Assembly (NCBI GenBank): GCA_021737695.1
Contig: JAIPDL010000002.1
Span: forward strand, 1-64,000
Reading direction: 5' to 3'
From: Desulfotignum sp.
GTDB taxonomy: Bacteria > Desulfobacterota > Desulfobacteria > Desulfobacterales > Desulfobacteraceae
Length of the DNA stretch: 64,000 nucleotides
Shown in pieces: positions 28,964-41,052 of this stretch. The position numbers and the translations under genes were made by a program. The stretch's first letter is position 1. Each line of letters starts with the position of its first letter. Below the pieces are notes generated by a model. That model made no database searches and was not told where the DNA came from. It saw nothing but the letters and a program-made list of their open reading frames with translations.

Positions 28964-30409
28964 TCACATCAAGTGTTCCCCTTGCAAAATTGGTTGAATC
29001 TTTCTTTCCAAAAGCAACGGTTCATTATTCAAATTTTTAAGGCTTCCCCGGCGATTGTTTAAATCATCATGGAGCGGACTATTTTGAAATTTTGTCATAT
29101 CTTCAAAAGCCAAATACCGGGGTGGCATTTCTTTTTCAATTTGATTGTGCTGGGCTTTAGATACATAATTATCATTTTTCGATTTAAAAATATATAAAGA
29201 TAAAAAAATGATAACCAAAATCAAAATAATGATCACCCCTATCCGGCCATATTCATGAATCTGATGTTTCAAACTTTTTGTTGTTTTTTGCTCTGGTCTC
29301 TCAGGCTTGTCTTCTGATCGGTCATGATATCTTGGTTGTTCATCAGGCAGTCTTTCCTGCATCCGTCTTTGTTGAAACTCTCTTTTGGGAGCCTGGGGCT
29401 GGGGATGCCTCTGCTGAGTCGGTATTTTCTGGGCCGGGGACGGTCTTTGCGACGGTCCAGTTTGGCTGTAACTTTTTTGAAGATCGAGCTTAGCGGTTCC
29501 AGATTGCTGGGGTTTGATATCGCCAGAAATCTTTTCCGCCCCTGAAGCAGATGTTGCCTTTAAATCCTGAAGATTTCCTATCCCCATCAAATGGCTTTTT
29601 TCAACCGCTTTATGAACTATCTCGGAATCAACCAGATTCTTTTTTTCACTGCTGGCAATAATCAGACTGCTGTCACAAAGGTTGTTTATCAGCCGGGGTC
29701 CCCCTTTGGAGATCTGCTGTATCAGATGTATCGCATTGTCATCGAACACAGGGGTACCCGATGCCCCCGAGTAAAGCAGCCTGAAATAGATGTATTCCCT
29801 GGTTTCTTCAAAATTCAGGCCGGACAAATGGTACACCCTCCTGATGCGTTGACCCAGAGCTTTAAGGGTTTTTTGGCCCAGTAACCTTGAAAAAGAATAA
29901 TGGGCAAAAAAAATCAGCCTGATCGGAAATTGACCGTTAAAATTACTGCTGGCCAGTAATCGGAGTTTATTCAAAAACGTGCCGCTGAACTCCTGGGCAT
30001 CATCGATTATGATATAGACAAACTTTTTTTCATTTGATTCGGTTTCAAAATATTCATAAATAAGCTTTTGAAGCATTTCCTCATCATATCCAGCAGCATT
30101 TTCTAACGAAAAATCCAACAATTTCTCGACGATTTTCTCCAGCATCATCGAATAATTGTAGGTGGGTGTTGGTATCCACACAGCCGGTCGTTTTTTGTGT
30201 CTTTTCAAAAGCGTAATCAGCTTCAGGAACAAAAGAGTCTTGCCGGCACCATAATCCCCTTCCACCAGCAGAATCGGCTCATTTGCCTTGATGCCGTGCA
30301 TCAAATAATTCCAGCAGTTGCGGTGCGTCTCGGATTTATAAAACACTTCCGGAGAGGGGTGGCTGTCAAAAGGCTCTTTCTGCATCATGTAAAATTCTTT
30401 ATACATCAT
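28964..30409 (-). CDS. ExeA-like AAA ATPase with C-terminal TM segment
   Basis: Walker A VEGDYGAGKTLLF, Walker B VYIIIDDAQE; Pro/Gln-rich linker then IGVIIILILVIIFLSLYIF. Confidence 0.85.
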   Translation of the reverse strand: MMYKEFYMMQKEPFDSHPSPEVFYKSETHRNCWNYLMHGIKANEPILLVEGDYGAGKTLLFLKLITLLKRHKKRPAVWIPTPTYNYSMMLEKIVEKLLDFSLENAAGYDEEMLQKLIYEYFETESNEKKFVYIIIDDAQEFSGTFLNKLRLLASSNFNGQFPIRLIFFAHYSFSRLLGQKTLKALGQRIRRVYHLSGLNFEETREYIYFRLLYSGASGTPVFDDNAIHLIQQISKGGPRLINNLCDSSLIIASSEKKNLVDSEIVHKAVEKSHLMGIGNLQDLKATSASGAEKISGDIKPQQSGTAKLDLQKSYSQTGPSQRPSPAQKIPTQQRHPQPQAPKREFQQRRMQERLPDEQPRYHDRSEDKPERPEQKTTKSLKHQIHEYGRIGVIIILILVIIFLSLYIFKSKNDNYVSKAQHNQIEKEMPPRYLAFEDMTKFQNSPLHDDLNNRRGSLKNLNNEPLLLERKIQPILQGEHLM

Positions 30410-30465
30410 GGGCCCCTTTTATTAAATCCATTAAAATCGGTATGATACCTGTCGTCAAAATTCAT

Positions 30466-30720
30466 TCAACTTTCTTCGTTGGGAAAGATGTCCGAAAATT
30501 CCCACTTTTTGGGAGTTGAGGCACCTGCCATGTTCAATCCATTGATAATTTTATTTTTGGTCACCAAGGTGGGATCGATCAACCCTCTTTCTGTCTGGCT
30601 TATAACTTTGCTGCTGACATTTGCGTGACGTGACAATTCAGTTATCGTTAGCCCCAGATTGACACGAATTTTTTTGAGATTGTTACCCTTTACCCCGGTA
30701 CCCTGCAAATATTTAAACAC
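30466..30720 (-). CDS. XRE-type helix-turn-helix regulator
   Basis: LKKIRVNLGLTITELSRHANVSSKVISQTERGLIDPTLVTKNKII. Confidence 0.8.
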   Translation of the reverse strand: MFKYLQGTGVKGNNLKKIRVNLGLTITELSRHANVSSKVISQTERGLIDPTLVTKNKIINGLNMAGASTPKKWEFSDIFPNEES

Positions 30721-30890
30721 CTTGTTTGCCTCCCCCGCTTGCCTCAGTGTTTATAGAAATCTCATACAAAAAACCTGGTTATTTCCGACCAGAAACAACA
30801 AATGGTAGGTATTGCTATTCATGGCATATCTCTTATATGAACTGTTATATTCGTAATGTCAAGAACTATTTTGATTATTATTTAACTTTT

Positions 30891-30904
30891 CCGGAAGTTT
30901 CCGG
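30891..30904. promoter_or_regulatory. Palindrome ccggaa-gt-ttccgg upstream of the HTH gene (candidate operator)
   Basis: Perfect 6-bp arms with 2-bp centre, in the intergenic region upstream of the - strand polysaccharide operon. Confidence 0.35.
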
Positions 30905-30977
30905 TTTTATATGAAATGTCACTATCGATATTTTCGATTGTTGAGTTAGATGGTCTTGAAGGGAACGTCCGAATGGA

Positions 30978-31589
30978 TCAAGAAAGATAGTCAGACAGTC
31001 GGGCTTTTAGATGGGCAAGGCTGCCGCTATAGAAATGATCACACCCTGGAATAATCTCAAACCGCGGCGTAATCCCCCAGCGGTCAAAATGGGTCTGGAT
31101 TCTGTCCGGCGGGGCGATATCATCGTTCTGGCCGGTGATGACCAGGCCGGTGGACGGCAATGCTACGATATCGTCAAAAGACATGAAAGCGACAGGCGGG
31201 GAGATCATGATATGGTCAAAAATGTCATAGCCGCCGGCCACGACCGATGCATTGACCCGGGAACCAAAAGAATAGCCTGCCAGATAAAGGGGGTTGCATC
31301 CCTGATCTTTGAGGAACTCAAGCGCTGCAAGAACATCAGTTTGCTCTCCATGGCCGTTGTCATACATGCCGGAGCTGCCGCCGGTACCCCGGAAATTGAA
31401 CCGCAACGTGGTAAATCCCTGCTGAGCAAACGCAGACGCGGTCCGGACCACCACGGGGTTAACCATATTCCCCCCATACAATGGATGGGGATGGGTGATC
31501 ACCACCCCGCGATTACCGGTTCCTTTGTCCAGCAGGGCCTGGAGCCGGATGGTCTGGTTTTTGATGATCACCGCAGTTTCCATGAACAA
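30978..31589 (-). CDS. Alpha/beta hydrolase
   Basis: HPHPLYGGNM, TLRFNFRGTGGSSG, LAGYSFGSRV, GCDHFYSG. Confidence 0.85.
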   Translation of the reverse strand: MFMETAVIIKNQTIRLQALLDKGTGNRGVVITHPHPLYGGNMVNPVVVRTASAFAQQGFTTLRFNFRGTGGSSGMYDNGHGEQTDVLAALEFLKDQGCNPLYLAGYSFGSRVNASVVAGGYDIFDHIMISPPVAFMSFDDIVALPSTGLVITGQNDDIAPPDRIQTHFDRWGITPRFEIIPGCDHFYSGSLAHLKARLSDYLS

Positions 31590-31602
31590 ATTTCCTTTGA
31601 AT

Positions 31603-34520
<2,918 letters not shown>

Positions 34521-34666
34521 GTTTCCCCCTTCCCGAACCTCTATGTTAACTTGCGTTTGTGCATGAATATTCACCGCCTTTAAATACCAATTCCCCATTT
34601 GACATTCAAGCGCTAATCCAAATAAACAAAAAGACTTGTGATAGCACGTGAAATGGCTGTGCGCTT

Positions 34667-35302
34667 TTACTGGAGAATGGTAACAATAACCCGCCTGTTC
34701 CTCTCTTCAGCGGTTTCATCCGGTGTGGACACTTGAAGACCATGTTCACCATACCCGCGTATTTCAAGAAAATTGGGGCCTGTGTCTTCTGTGGCGATGA
34801 TCCCCGCTATCCGGCTGGCTCTTTTACGGGATAAATCCAAATTATTTTCGACCGTGCCGACTGTATCAGTATACCCTGTCACCCGGATCCTTGCAGGCGG
34901 CAACCGCCGAATCATGAGGATACTCTTTTTCAGTACAGGTTCTGAATCCGGCACCAGTTCGACAGAATTTGGCTGAAAATATAGCGTAAACTGTTCAAAA
35001 ATCGGAGCAGGCGGTGCCGGGGGCTTTTCCTTGGGGCGCTTCAGCTCAGCCTTGAACAATCCACCATATTCCTTGTTAATCTCTTCAGGATCCGCCATTT
35101 GGACATCCATTTTTCCAGACTGGCTGACTGCATAGGGCTTGTCAAGGGTAACGGACTGGTCACCGATGCTCAGGGAAATGGCACCCACCGCTTCATTTTC
35201 CTGGGGCAAAAGAACCACCTTGGTCTGCTTCTGACCACAGGAAGCGGTAATGATAAGGATCAGGAAAAAAAGCAGGTATCGAATGGCAAGTTTGTCTATC
35301 AT
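34667..35302 (-). CDS. OmpA family lipoprotein
   Basis: Lipobox-like [28 protein letters not shown]. Confidence 0.85.
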   Translation of the reverse strand: MIDKLAIRYLLFFLILIITASCGQKQTKVVLLPQENEAVGAISLSIGDQSVTLDKPYAVSQSGKMDVQMADPEEINKEYGGLFKAELKRPKEKPPAPPAPIFEQFTLYFQPNSVELVPDSEPVLKKSILMIRRLPPARIRVTGYTDTVGTVENNLDLSRKRASRIAGIIATEDTGPNFLEIRGYGEHGLQVSTPDETAEERNRRVIVTILQ

Positions 35303-35733
35303 TTTAGATCCACAATAAACCGGGTCCCCCGGATACCAACCATCGCACTGGGCGTTGCCAGATGGACAGATTGGGGTGACAGTTTGCCGATCTGTCCAGA
35401 ATTATAAATCATTGATCCCTTTTCCATATAAAATCGAAAATAATATGCCTGATCCTGTGGTTCAAAAATATAGGTATCGATCTTGAATTCAGATTCAGGG
35501 CCCAGGGTGATAACCGTGTCATCATTGAAAAGCAGCCCGGCAAACCCTTCAGGCCCGGTGATGACAATATCCTTGTCCATGAGTCGAAACCCTTTCCAGG
35601 CCGGATAAAGATTGCTTTGTCTGAGGATATCCACTTTACCTGAAACACTTTGAATCATACCTGCAAACTGAGCTTGACCCACTCCCGAAAACAAAAGGAA
35701 AAAGAGCATGGTAAAAAGCCATATGTGTTTCAC
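35299..35733 (-). CDS. FecR-domain secreted protein
   Basis: Signal-like N-terminus; SVSGKVDILR...LMDKDIVITGPEGFAGLLFNDDTVITLGPESEFKI...TPSAMVGIRGTRFIV; GTG start inferred. Confidence 0.75.
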   Translation of the reverse strand: MKHIWLFTMLFFLLFSGVGQAQFAGMIQSVSGKVDILRQSNLYPAWKGFRLMDKDIVITGPEGFAGLLFNDDTVITLGPESEFKIDTYIFEPQDQAYYFRFYMEKGSMIYNSGQIGKLSPQSVHLATPSAMVGIRGTRFIVDLK

Positions 35734-35957
35734 ATCATCAATCCTTTCTTTTTCAGAGGCCACATATAATTCGAAGTCGATTATAGTGAAGCCTAAACCG
35801 GGTGTCAACAAAAGGTGCTTTCTTATGGGTCATGGGTATATTCATCTGCAATTCCATGGCTTGACAAAACCCTGTACCTCTTATAAGTAGAAAAGTTGTT
35901 TTCATTGTACATTATATTTTTGCGGCATTCAAAGAACTGGATAAAAAAGGAGCGTTT

Positions 35958-36632
35958 ATGAACATTTTATTTTTCGGACCCAACGGCAGCGGCAAAGGTA
36001 CCCAGGGTGCCATTCTCAAGGATAAATTCAATATTGCCCACATTGAATCCGGCGGTATTTTCAGGGAAAACATCAAAGGCGGCACCGATCTGGGCAAACA
36101 GGCCAAAGCTTACATCGACAAAGGCGATCTGGTGCCCGACGAGATCACCATCCCCATGGTGCTGGACCGGCTCAAAAAAGATGACTGCAAGAACGGATGG
36201 CTGCTGGATGGCTTTCCCAGAAACAAGGTCCAGGCGGAAAAACTGCATGCCTCCCTGGAAGAAGCCGGCATGAAGCTCACCTATGTCATTGAAATGATTC
36301 TGGACCGGCAGGTGGCAAAAAACCGGATTATGGGCCGTCGTTTGTGTGAAAACGACAACAACCATCCCAACAACATTTTCATCGATGCCATCAAACCGGA
36401 CGGAGACAAATGCCGGGTGTGCGGCGGCGCCTTGAGCGCCAGGGATGACGACCAGGACGAGACCGCCATTGACAAACGGCATTCCATTTACTACGACACG
36501 GACACCGGCACACTGGCGGCCGCGTATTACTTTAAAAACCTGGCTGCCAAGGATGATACCATCAAATATATCACGTTGACCGGTGAAGCCCCGCTCAATG
36601 AGGTCACTGACGAGCTGCTGTCCAAATTGTAA
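35958..36632 (+). CDS. adk: Adenylate kinase
   Basis: MNILFFGPNGSGKGTQGA; WLLDGFPRN. Confidence 0.95.
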   Translation: MNILFFGPNGSGKGTQGAILKDKFNIAHIESGGIFRENIKGGTDLGKQAKAYIDKGDLVPDEITIPMVLDRLKKDDCKNGWLLDGFPRNKVQAEKLHASLEEAGMKLTYVIEMILDRQVAKNRIMGRRLCENDNNHPNNIFIDAIKPDGDKCRVCGGALSARDDDQDETAIDKRHSIYYDTDTGTLAAAYYFKNLAAKDDTIKYITLTGEAPLNEVTDELLSKL

Positions 36633-36728
36633 TCCAAGTTTTACTTGCATTCATAATTGCGTTTTGATATAAAGTTGGGTTATGAATATTTTGCGTATTT
36701 AAATCCACCATGAAAGGGGCGATGTTTT

Positions 36729-36938
36729 TTGAAAGAAATTACTGTCACAGTGATTGACAACGATGTTGAAAAAGCGTTGAGAATTTTGAAGAAAAAAATC
36801 CAGAATGATGGACTCTTCAAACGGCTCAAAGTGAAAAAGCATTTTGAAAAACCCTGTCAATACCGAAGACGTAAGATGCGCGAAGCAATGCGTAGACAGC
36901 GGATCGCAGCTTCCAAATCCCGCAGAAAACGCAAATAA
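36729..36938 (+). CDS. rpsU: 30S ribosomal protein S21
   Basis: KEITVTVIDNDVEKALRILKKKIQNDGLFKRLK...; TTG start. Confidence 0.93.
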   Translation: MKEITVTVIDNDVEKALRILKKKIQNDGLFKRLKVKKHFEKPCQYRRRKMREAMRRQRIAASKSRRKRK

Positions 36939-36953
36939 ACCATTTAAACCTGT

Positions 36954-36993
36954 CCCGGCAGACCGTTTTGATCCAAGGAATGCCGGGATTTTT
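36954..36993 (+). terminator. Rho-independent terminator after rpsU
   Basis: CCCGGCA ... TGCCGGG perfect stem followed by ATTTTT. Confidence 0.7.
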
Positions 36994-37004
36994 ATGTGCT
37001 GACC

Positions 37005-38306
37005 ATGGCGGAAACCTACCAGAAGTGTCTTGAAAAAATCTATCAGCTGGGCCGGTTCGGTATCAAACTGGAGCTGGAGACCATCCAAAATATCCTGGCA
37101 CGTCTGGGCCTTCCTGAAAAAAAATATCCTTGTGTGCATGTGGCCGGCACCAACGGCAAAGGGTCCACTGCCACCTATATCGCTGCCATCTTACAGGCGG
37201 CCGGTTTTAAAACCGGCATCTACACCTCCCCCCATCTGGTCCGGTTCAACGAACGGATCTGTATCAATGGACAGATGATTTCGGATGCGGACGTGGTTGC
37301 CGCATACGAAGCCGTGAATGCCGCAGATATTGGTGATAGAAACGCCACATTCTTTGAAATTGCCACTGCCATGGCTTTTTATTATTTTGCCGAACAACAG
37401 GTGGACTGGGCCGTGATTGAAACCGGTATGGGGGGTCGATTCGATGCCACCAATATCATTGATCCCGCCGTGGCTGTGATCACCAATCTGTCCATTGAGC
37501 ACACCCAGTATCTGGGCACAACCATCCAGGCCCTGGCAACGGAAAAAGGTGGAATCATCAAACCCTTCACCCCGCTGGTCACCAGTGTGAGCCAGCCGTC
37601 GGGAATCCGCACCCTCAAGCAGATCGCCAAAGAAAAAAATACGCCGATGTATCAGTACAAACAGGATTTTTTTGTCCGCAAAACCCCGAACAAAGCAACC
37701 GTCACTTATCGGGGACTGAATTTGCGCATTCCAGACATCATACCGCCGTTGCCCGGAGACCATCAAAAGGAAAATTTAGGCATGGCCCTGGCTGCTTGTG
37801 AGTTGATTTTTGACTGCCATAAAAAAAACGATTCCCGGTACCAGCTGACGTGTAAACTGGTCAAACAGGGACTGGCCGGCACCCGATGGCCCGGACGGCT
37901 GGAAGTGATTCAGCAGCATCCGCTGGTCATCCTGGATGGGGCCCACAATTTACAGGCCGCCCGGGTGTTGGCCAGATATCTGTCCACCACCCTGGCCGGC
38001 AGAAAACTGACTCTGGTCATCGGTATTCTGGATGACAAACCCTATGAAGCCATGCTCAAACATCTGCTGCCCGTGACCCACCGGGTGATCATTACCCGGG
38101 CAAAAATCGATCGAAGCCTGCCGACGGCGGTGCTGAAGACGGCGGTCCAAAAAAATTTTAATGGGCAAATCCAGGTGATCGAAACGGTATCAGACGCAGT
38201 ATCTTATGCAATTTCAGACACTTCAAAACAAGATGCCGTGTGTATTGCCGGGTCTTTATACGTTGCCGGAGAGGCCAAGGAAAAATTTGATCTGGATTTT
38301 TTTTGA
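37005..38306 (+). CDS. folC: Bifunctional folylpolyglutamate/dihydrofolate synthase
   Basis: VHVAGTNGKGSTATYIAAIL, ETGMGGRFDATN, LDGAHNLQAARVL. Confidence 0.95.
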   Translation: MAETYQKCLEKIYQLGRFGIKLELETIQNILARLGLPEKKYPCVHVAGTNGKGSTATYIAAILQAAGFKTGIYTSPHLVRFNERICINGQMISDADVVAAYEAVNAADIGDRNATFFEIATAMAFYYFAEQQVDWAVIETGMGGRFDATNIIDPAVAVITNLSIEHTQYLGTTIQALATEKGGIIKPFTPLVTSVSQPSGIRTLKQIAKEKNTPMYQYKQDFFVRKTPNKATVTYRGLNLRIPDIIPPLPGDHQKENLGMALAACELIFDCHKKNDSRYQLTCKLVKQGLAGTRWPGRLEVIQQHPLVILDGAHNLQAARVLARYLSTTLAGRKLTLVIGILDDKPYEAMLKHLLPVTHRVIITRAKIDRSLPTAVLKTAVQKNFNGQIQVIETVSDAVSYAISDTSKQDAVCIAGSLYVAGEAKEKFDLDFF

Positions 38307-38338
38307 CAATCTGTTATATTCACGTTTGTTTTTTCCAT

Positions 38339-38414
38339 GCGCCCGTAGTCCAGTGGATAAGACGTCAGCCTCCGAAGCTGAAAATCGCTGGTTCGATTCC
38401 AGCCGGGCGCACCA
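38339..38414 (+). tRNA. tRNA-Arg (anticodon CCG)
   Basis: Acceptor GCGCCCG/CGGGCGC; anticodon arm TCAGC-CTCCGAA-GCTGA; T-arm GGTTCGATTCC; encoded CCA. Confidence 0.95.
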
Positions 38415-38426
38415 AACACTTCTTTG

Positions 38427-39662
38427 ATGAACTCAACGCTCAAAATAGCCTTACTGTCTTATCGGAGCAACCCCCACTGTGGCGGCCAGGGGGTGTATAT
38501 CCGACACTTGAGCCGGGCATTGTCTGATTTAGGGCATCAGGTGGAGGTCATTGCCGGACCACCCGATCCCCAGCTCAACGGTCATACCCAACTGACCATG
38601 CTCCGGACCTTAGACCTGTACAACCCCAATGATCTGTTCCGCACCCCCAGTATTTCAGAACTTTCCGACTGGATCAACCTGATGGAATGGCTGGATGTGT
38701 GCACCATGGGATATCCGGAACCCTGGACCTTCGGCAAGCGGGTGGTGCGTCACTTGAAAGGCAGAGAATCGCGGTATGACATCATTCATGACAACCAGAG
38801 TCTGTCCTATGGCCTGCTGTCTTTGATGAAAAAAGTCCCGGTCACCGCCACCATTCACCACCCCATGACGGTGGATCGCCGGCTGGCAGTGAAAGCCACC
38901 CGGTCTTTTTACAAAAAAATCAAAGCGTTGCGATGGTATTCCTTTATCCAGATGCAAAAAAAAGTGGCCAGAAAACTGCCCAGGATCCTCACGGTTTCCG
39001 CCGTATCCAAACAGGATATTTCAACGGAATTTTCCATTCCTGAAAACCGGTTTTCCATCATTCCCAACGGCATAGATACCGCCAGTTTTCATCCCCTGGA
39101 AACCGTGAAAAAAATCAACAACCGAATTATTGTGACCAATTCGGCGGACACCCCACTGAAAGGGTTGTATCACCTGCTTTATGCCGTGAAAAACATTGTC
39201 AAAAAAAGACGGATCTCCCTGGTGGTCATCGGGTCCCCCAAAAAAAACGGCGGGGTTGAGCGGCTCATCCGGCAGCTGGACCTGGCCCCCTATATTGAAT
39301 TTACCGGGCGTATCAGTCAAACCCGGTTTTGCCTGGAATATGCCAAAGCCACTTTGGCGGTGGTACCTTCATTGTACGAAGGATTCGGACTGCCCGTGGG
39401 AGAAGCCATGGCCTGCCGGATTCCGGTGATCTGCACGACGGGCGGTGCATTGCCTGAAGTGGCCGGAGATGCGGCTGAGCTGGTTCCTCCGGGGGACAGT
39501 GCCGCCCTGGAAACAGCCATTCTCAAGCTTTTAGATGACCCGGCCCGGCAGGAAATCCTGGCCCAGAAAGGGTATGACCGGGTGATGGCCCATTTCACAT
39601 GGGAGGCCACAGCCCAAAAAACCGTCCAGGCATACAGAGACATTATCCATGATTACCATTGA
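38427..39662 (+). CDS. Glycosyltransferase family 4 protein
   Basis: CGGQGVYIRHLSRALSDLGHQVEVIAG, VPSLYEGFGLPVGEAMACRIPVICTTGGALPEV. Confidence 0.88.
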   Translation: MNSTLKIALLSYRSNPHCGGQGVYIRHLSRALSDLGHQVEVIAGPPDPQLNGHTQLTMLRTLDLYNPNDLFRTPSISELSDWINLMEWLDVCTMGYPEPWTFGKRVVRHLKGRESRYDIIHDNQSLSYGLLSLMKKVPVTATIHHPMTVDRRLAVKATRSFYKKIKALRWYSFIQMQKKVARKLPRILTVSAVSKQDISTEFSIPENRFSIIPNGIDTASFHPLETVKKINNRIIVTNSADTPLKGLYHLLYAVKNIVKKRRISLVVIGSPKKNGGVERLIRQLDLAPYIEFTGRISQTRFCLEYAKATLAVVPSLYEGFGLPVGEAMACRIPVICTTGGALPEVAGDAAELVPPGDSAALETAILKLLDDPARQEILAQKGYDRVMAHFTWEATAQKTVQAYRDIIHDYH

Positions 39663-40374
39663 TTTTGCCCGGCTTGATATCCGGCCCGGGGACCGGATCC
39701 TGGACATGGGGTGCGGCGAAGGCCGGCATATGGTTGAGGCCTGCCGGACGGAAAACACTGTGTGTATCGGAGCGGACTATGGATATGAAACCCTGAAAAC
39801 CACCCGGGAAAAACTGGCATTTCACCAGGCACTGAACGATCTGTCCTGCGCCCGGTTCGATTTGTCGTGCATGGATGTCACCCGCCTGCCGTTCAAAGAC
39901 AGCTGCATGGATGTGGTGATCTGTTCTGAAGTGCTGGAACATATCCCGGATGACGATGCTGCGATATCGGAACTGGTAAGGATTCTCAAACCCGGCCGGA
40001 TCCTGGCGGTCAGTGTGCCCCGGTTCTATCCGGAAAAAATCTGCTGGCATCTGTCGGATGACTATACCGCCGCAGACATGGGACATGTGAGAATCTACCG
40101 CAAAAACGATCTGGTGAAAAAAATCACTGACAACCACATGACCTTTTCAGGTGCCCATTTTGCCCACAGCATCCATACCCCTTACTGGTGGCTCAAATGC
40201 CTGGTGGGGGTGAACCGCAGCGATGCGTTTCTGGTGAACCTGTATCATCGAGTGCTGGTGTGGGATATGATGAAAAAACCCAAACTGACCCGGTTTCTGG
40301 ATCGATGGTTCAATCCGGTGCTGGGAAAAAGCCTGGTACTGTATTTCAGAAAACAAACATCTGGCCAAACATGA
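39649..40374 (+). CDS. Class I SAM-dependent methyltransferase
   Basis: RILDMGCGEGRHMVEA; DVVICSEVLEHIPDD. Confidence 0.85.
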   Translation: MITIDFARLDIRPGDRILDMGCGEGRHMVEACRTENTVCIGADYGYETLKTTREKLAFHQALNDLSCARFDLSCMDVTRLPFKDSCMDVVICSEVLEHIPDDDAAISELVRILKPGRILAVSVPRFYPEKICWHLSDDYTAADMGHVRIYRKNDLVKKITDNHMTFSGAHFAHSIHTPYWWLKCLVGVNRSDAFLVNLYHRVLVWDMMKKPKLTRFLDRWFNPVLGKSLVLYFRKQTSGQT

Positions 40375-40428
40375 CCCGGCATAGATCCCGGGGTCTGTCG
40401 AAACGGCATGGGGTATGATTTTTCTTTG

Positions 40429-41052
40429 TCACACCGGTTTCTGCTGTAACACCCCCAGGGTATTTGTCATGGGAAGCTCCATATAATTGCTGGTTTTCAG
40501 GGCAATGTCATAGACCTGTCTGGGGGCCTGTCCGCCCCGGGCCGGATCCAGAAAAATATCGTGAAAAACCAGAAACCCATTGGCCATGATATGGGGAGAC
40601 CAGGTCAGAAAATCCTGATACACCGCATCAAACGAATGCCCCCCGTCAATAAATACCATGGATAACGGGGTGCGCCACATCTTGCCGGCCACAGCGGATG
40701 CGCAGACCATGGGAACCACATAATCTGCAAGACCGGCGGTTTCAATGGTTTTTAAAAAAACCGGGAACGTATTGATCCGTTTCATGGTTTTGTCGTACAG
40801 ATCCGGATCAAAATATTGCTCGCCGGGCTGCTGTTCTTCGGATCCGGTATGGTGATCAATGGAAAAAAGTGTGCTGTGGGTCTGTTTGCAGGCCGATCCG
40901 ATCACTGCAGCGGAAAGGCCGCAATAGGAACCGATCTCCAGAATGGGCCCCATGGGTGCGGCAGCCAAAGCCAGGTCATGAAGCCGCGTTGCTTCTTCAT
41001 CCGCCATAAATCCTTTGACGGCATGCAGGAAATCAAAATCCATTTTCGTCAT
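40429..41052 (-). CDS. Class I SAM-dependent methyltransferase
   Basis: ILEIGSYCGLSAAVIGSA; SMVFIDGGHSFDAVYQDF. Confidence 0.75.
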   Translation of the reverse strand: MTKMDFDFLHAVKGFMADEEATRLHDLALAAAPMGPILEIGSYCGLSAAVIGSACKQTHSTLFSIDHHTGSEEQQPGEQYFDPDLYDKTMKRINTFPVFLKTIETAGLADYVVPMVCASAVAGKMWRTPLSMVFIDGGHSFDAVYQDFLTWSPHIMANGFLVFHDIFLDPARGGQAPRQVYDIALKTSNYMELPMTNTLGVLQQKPV

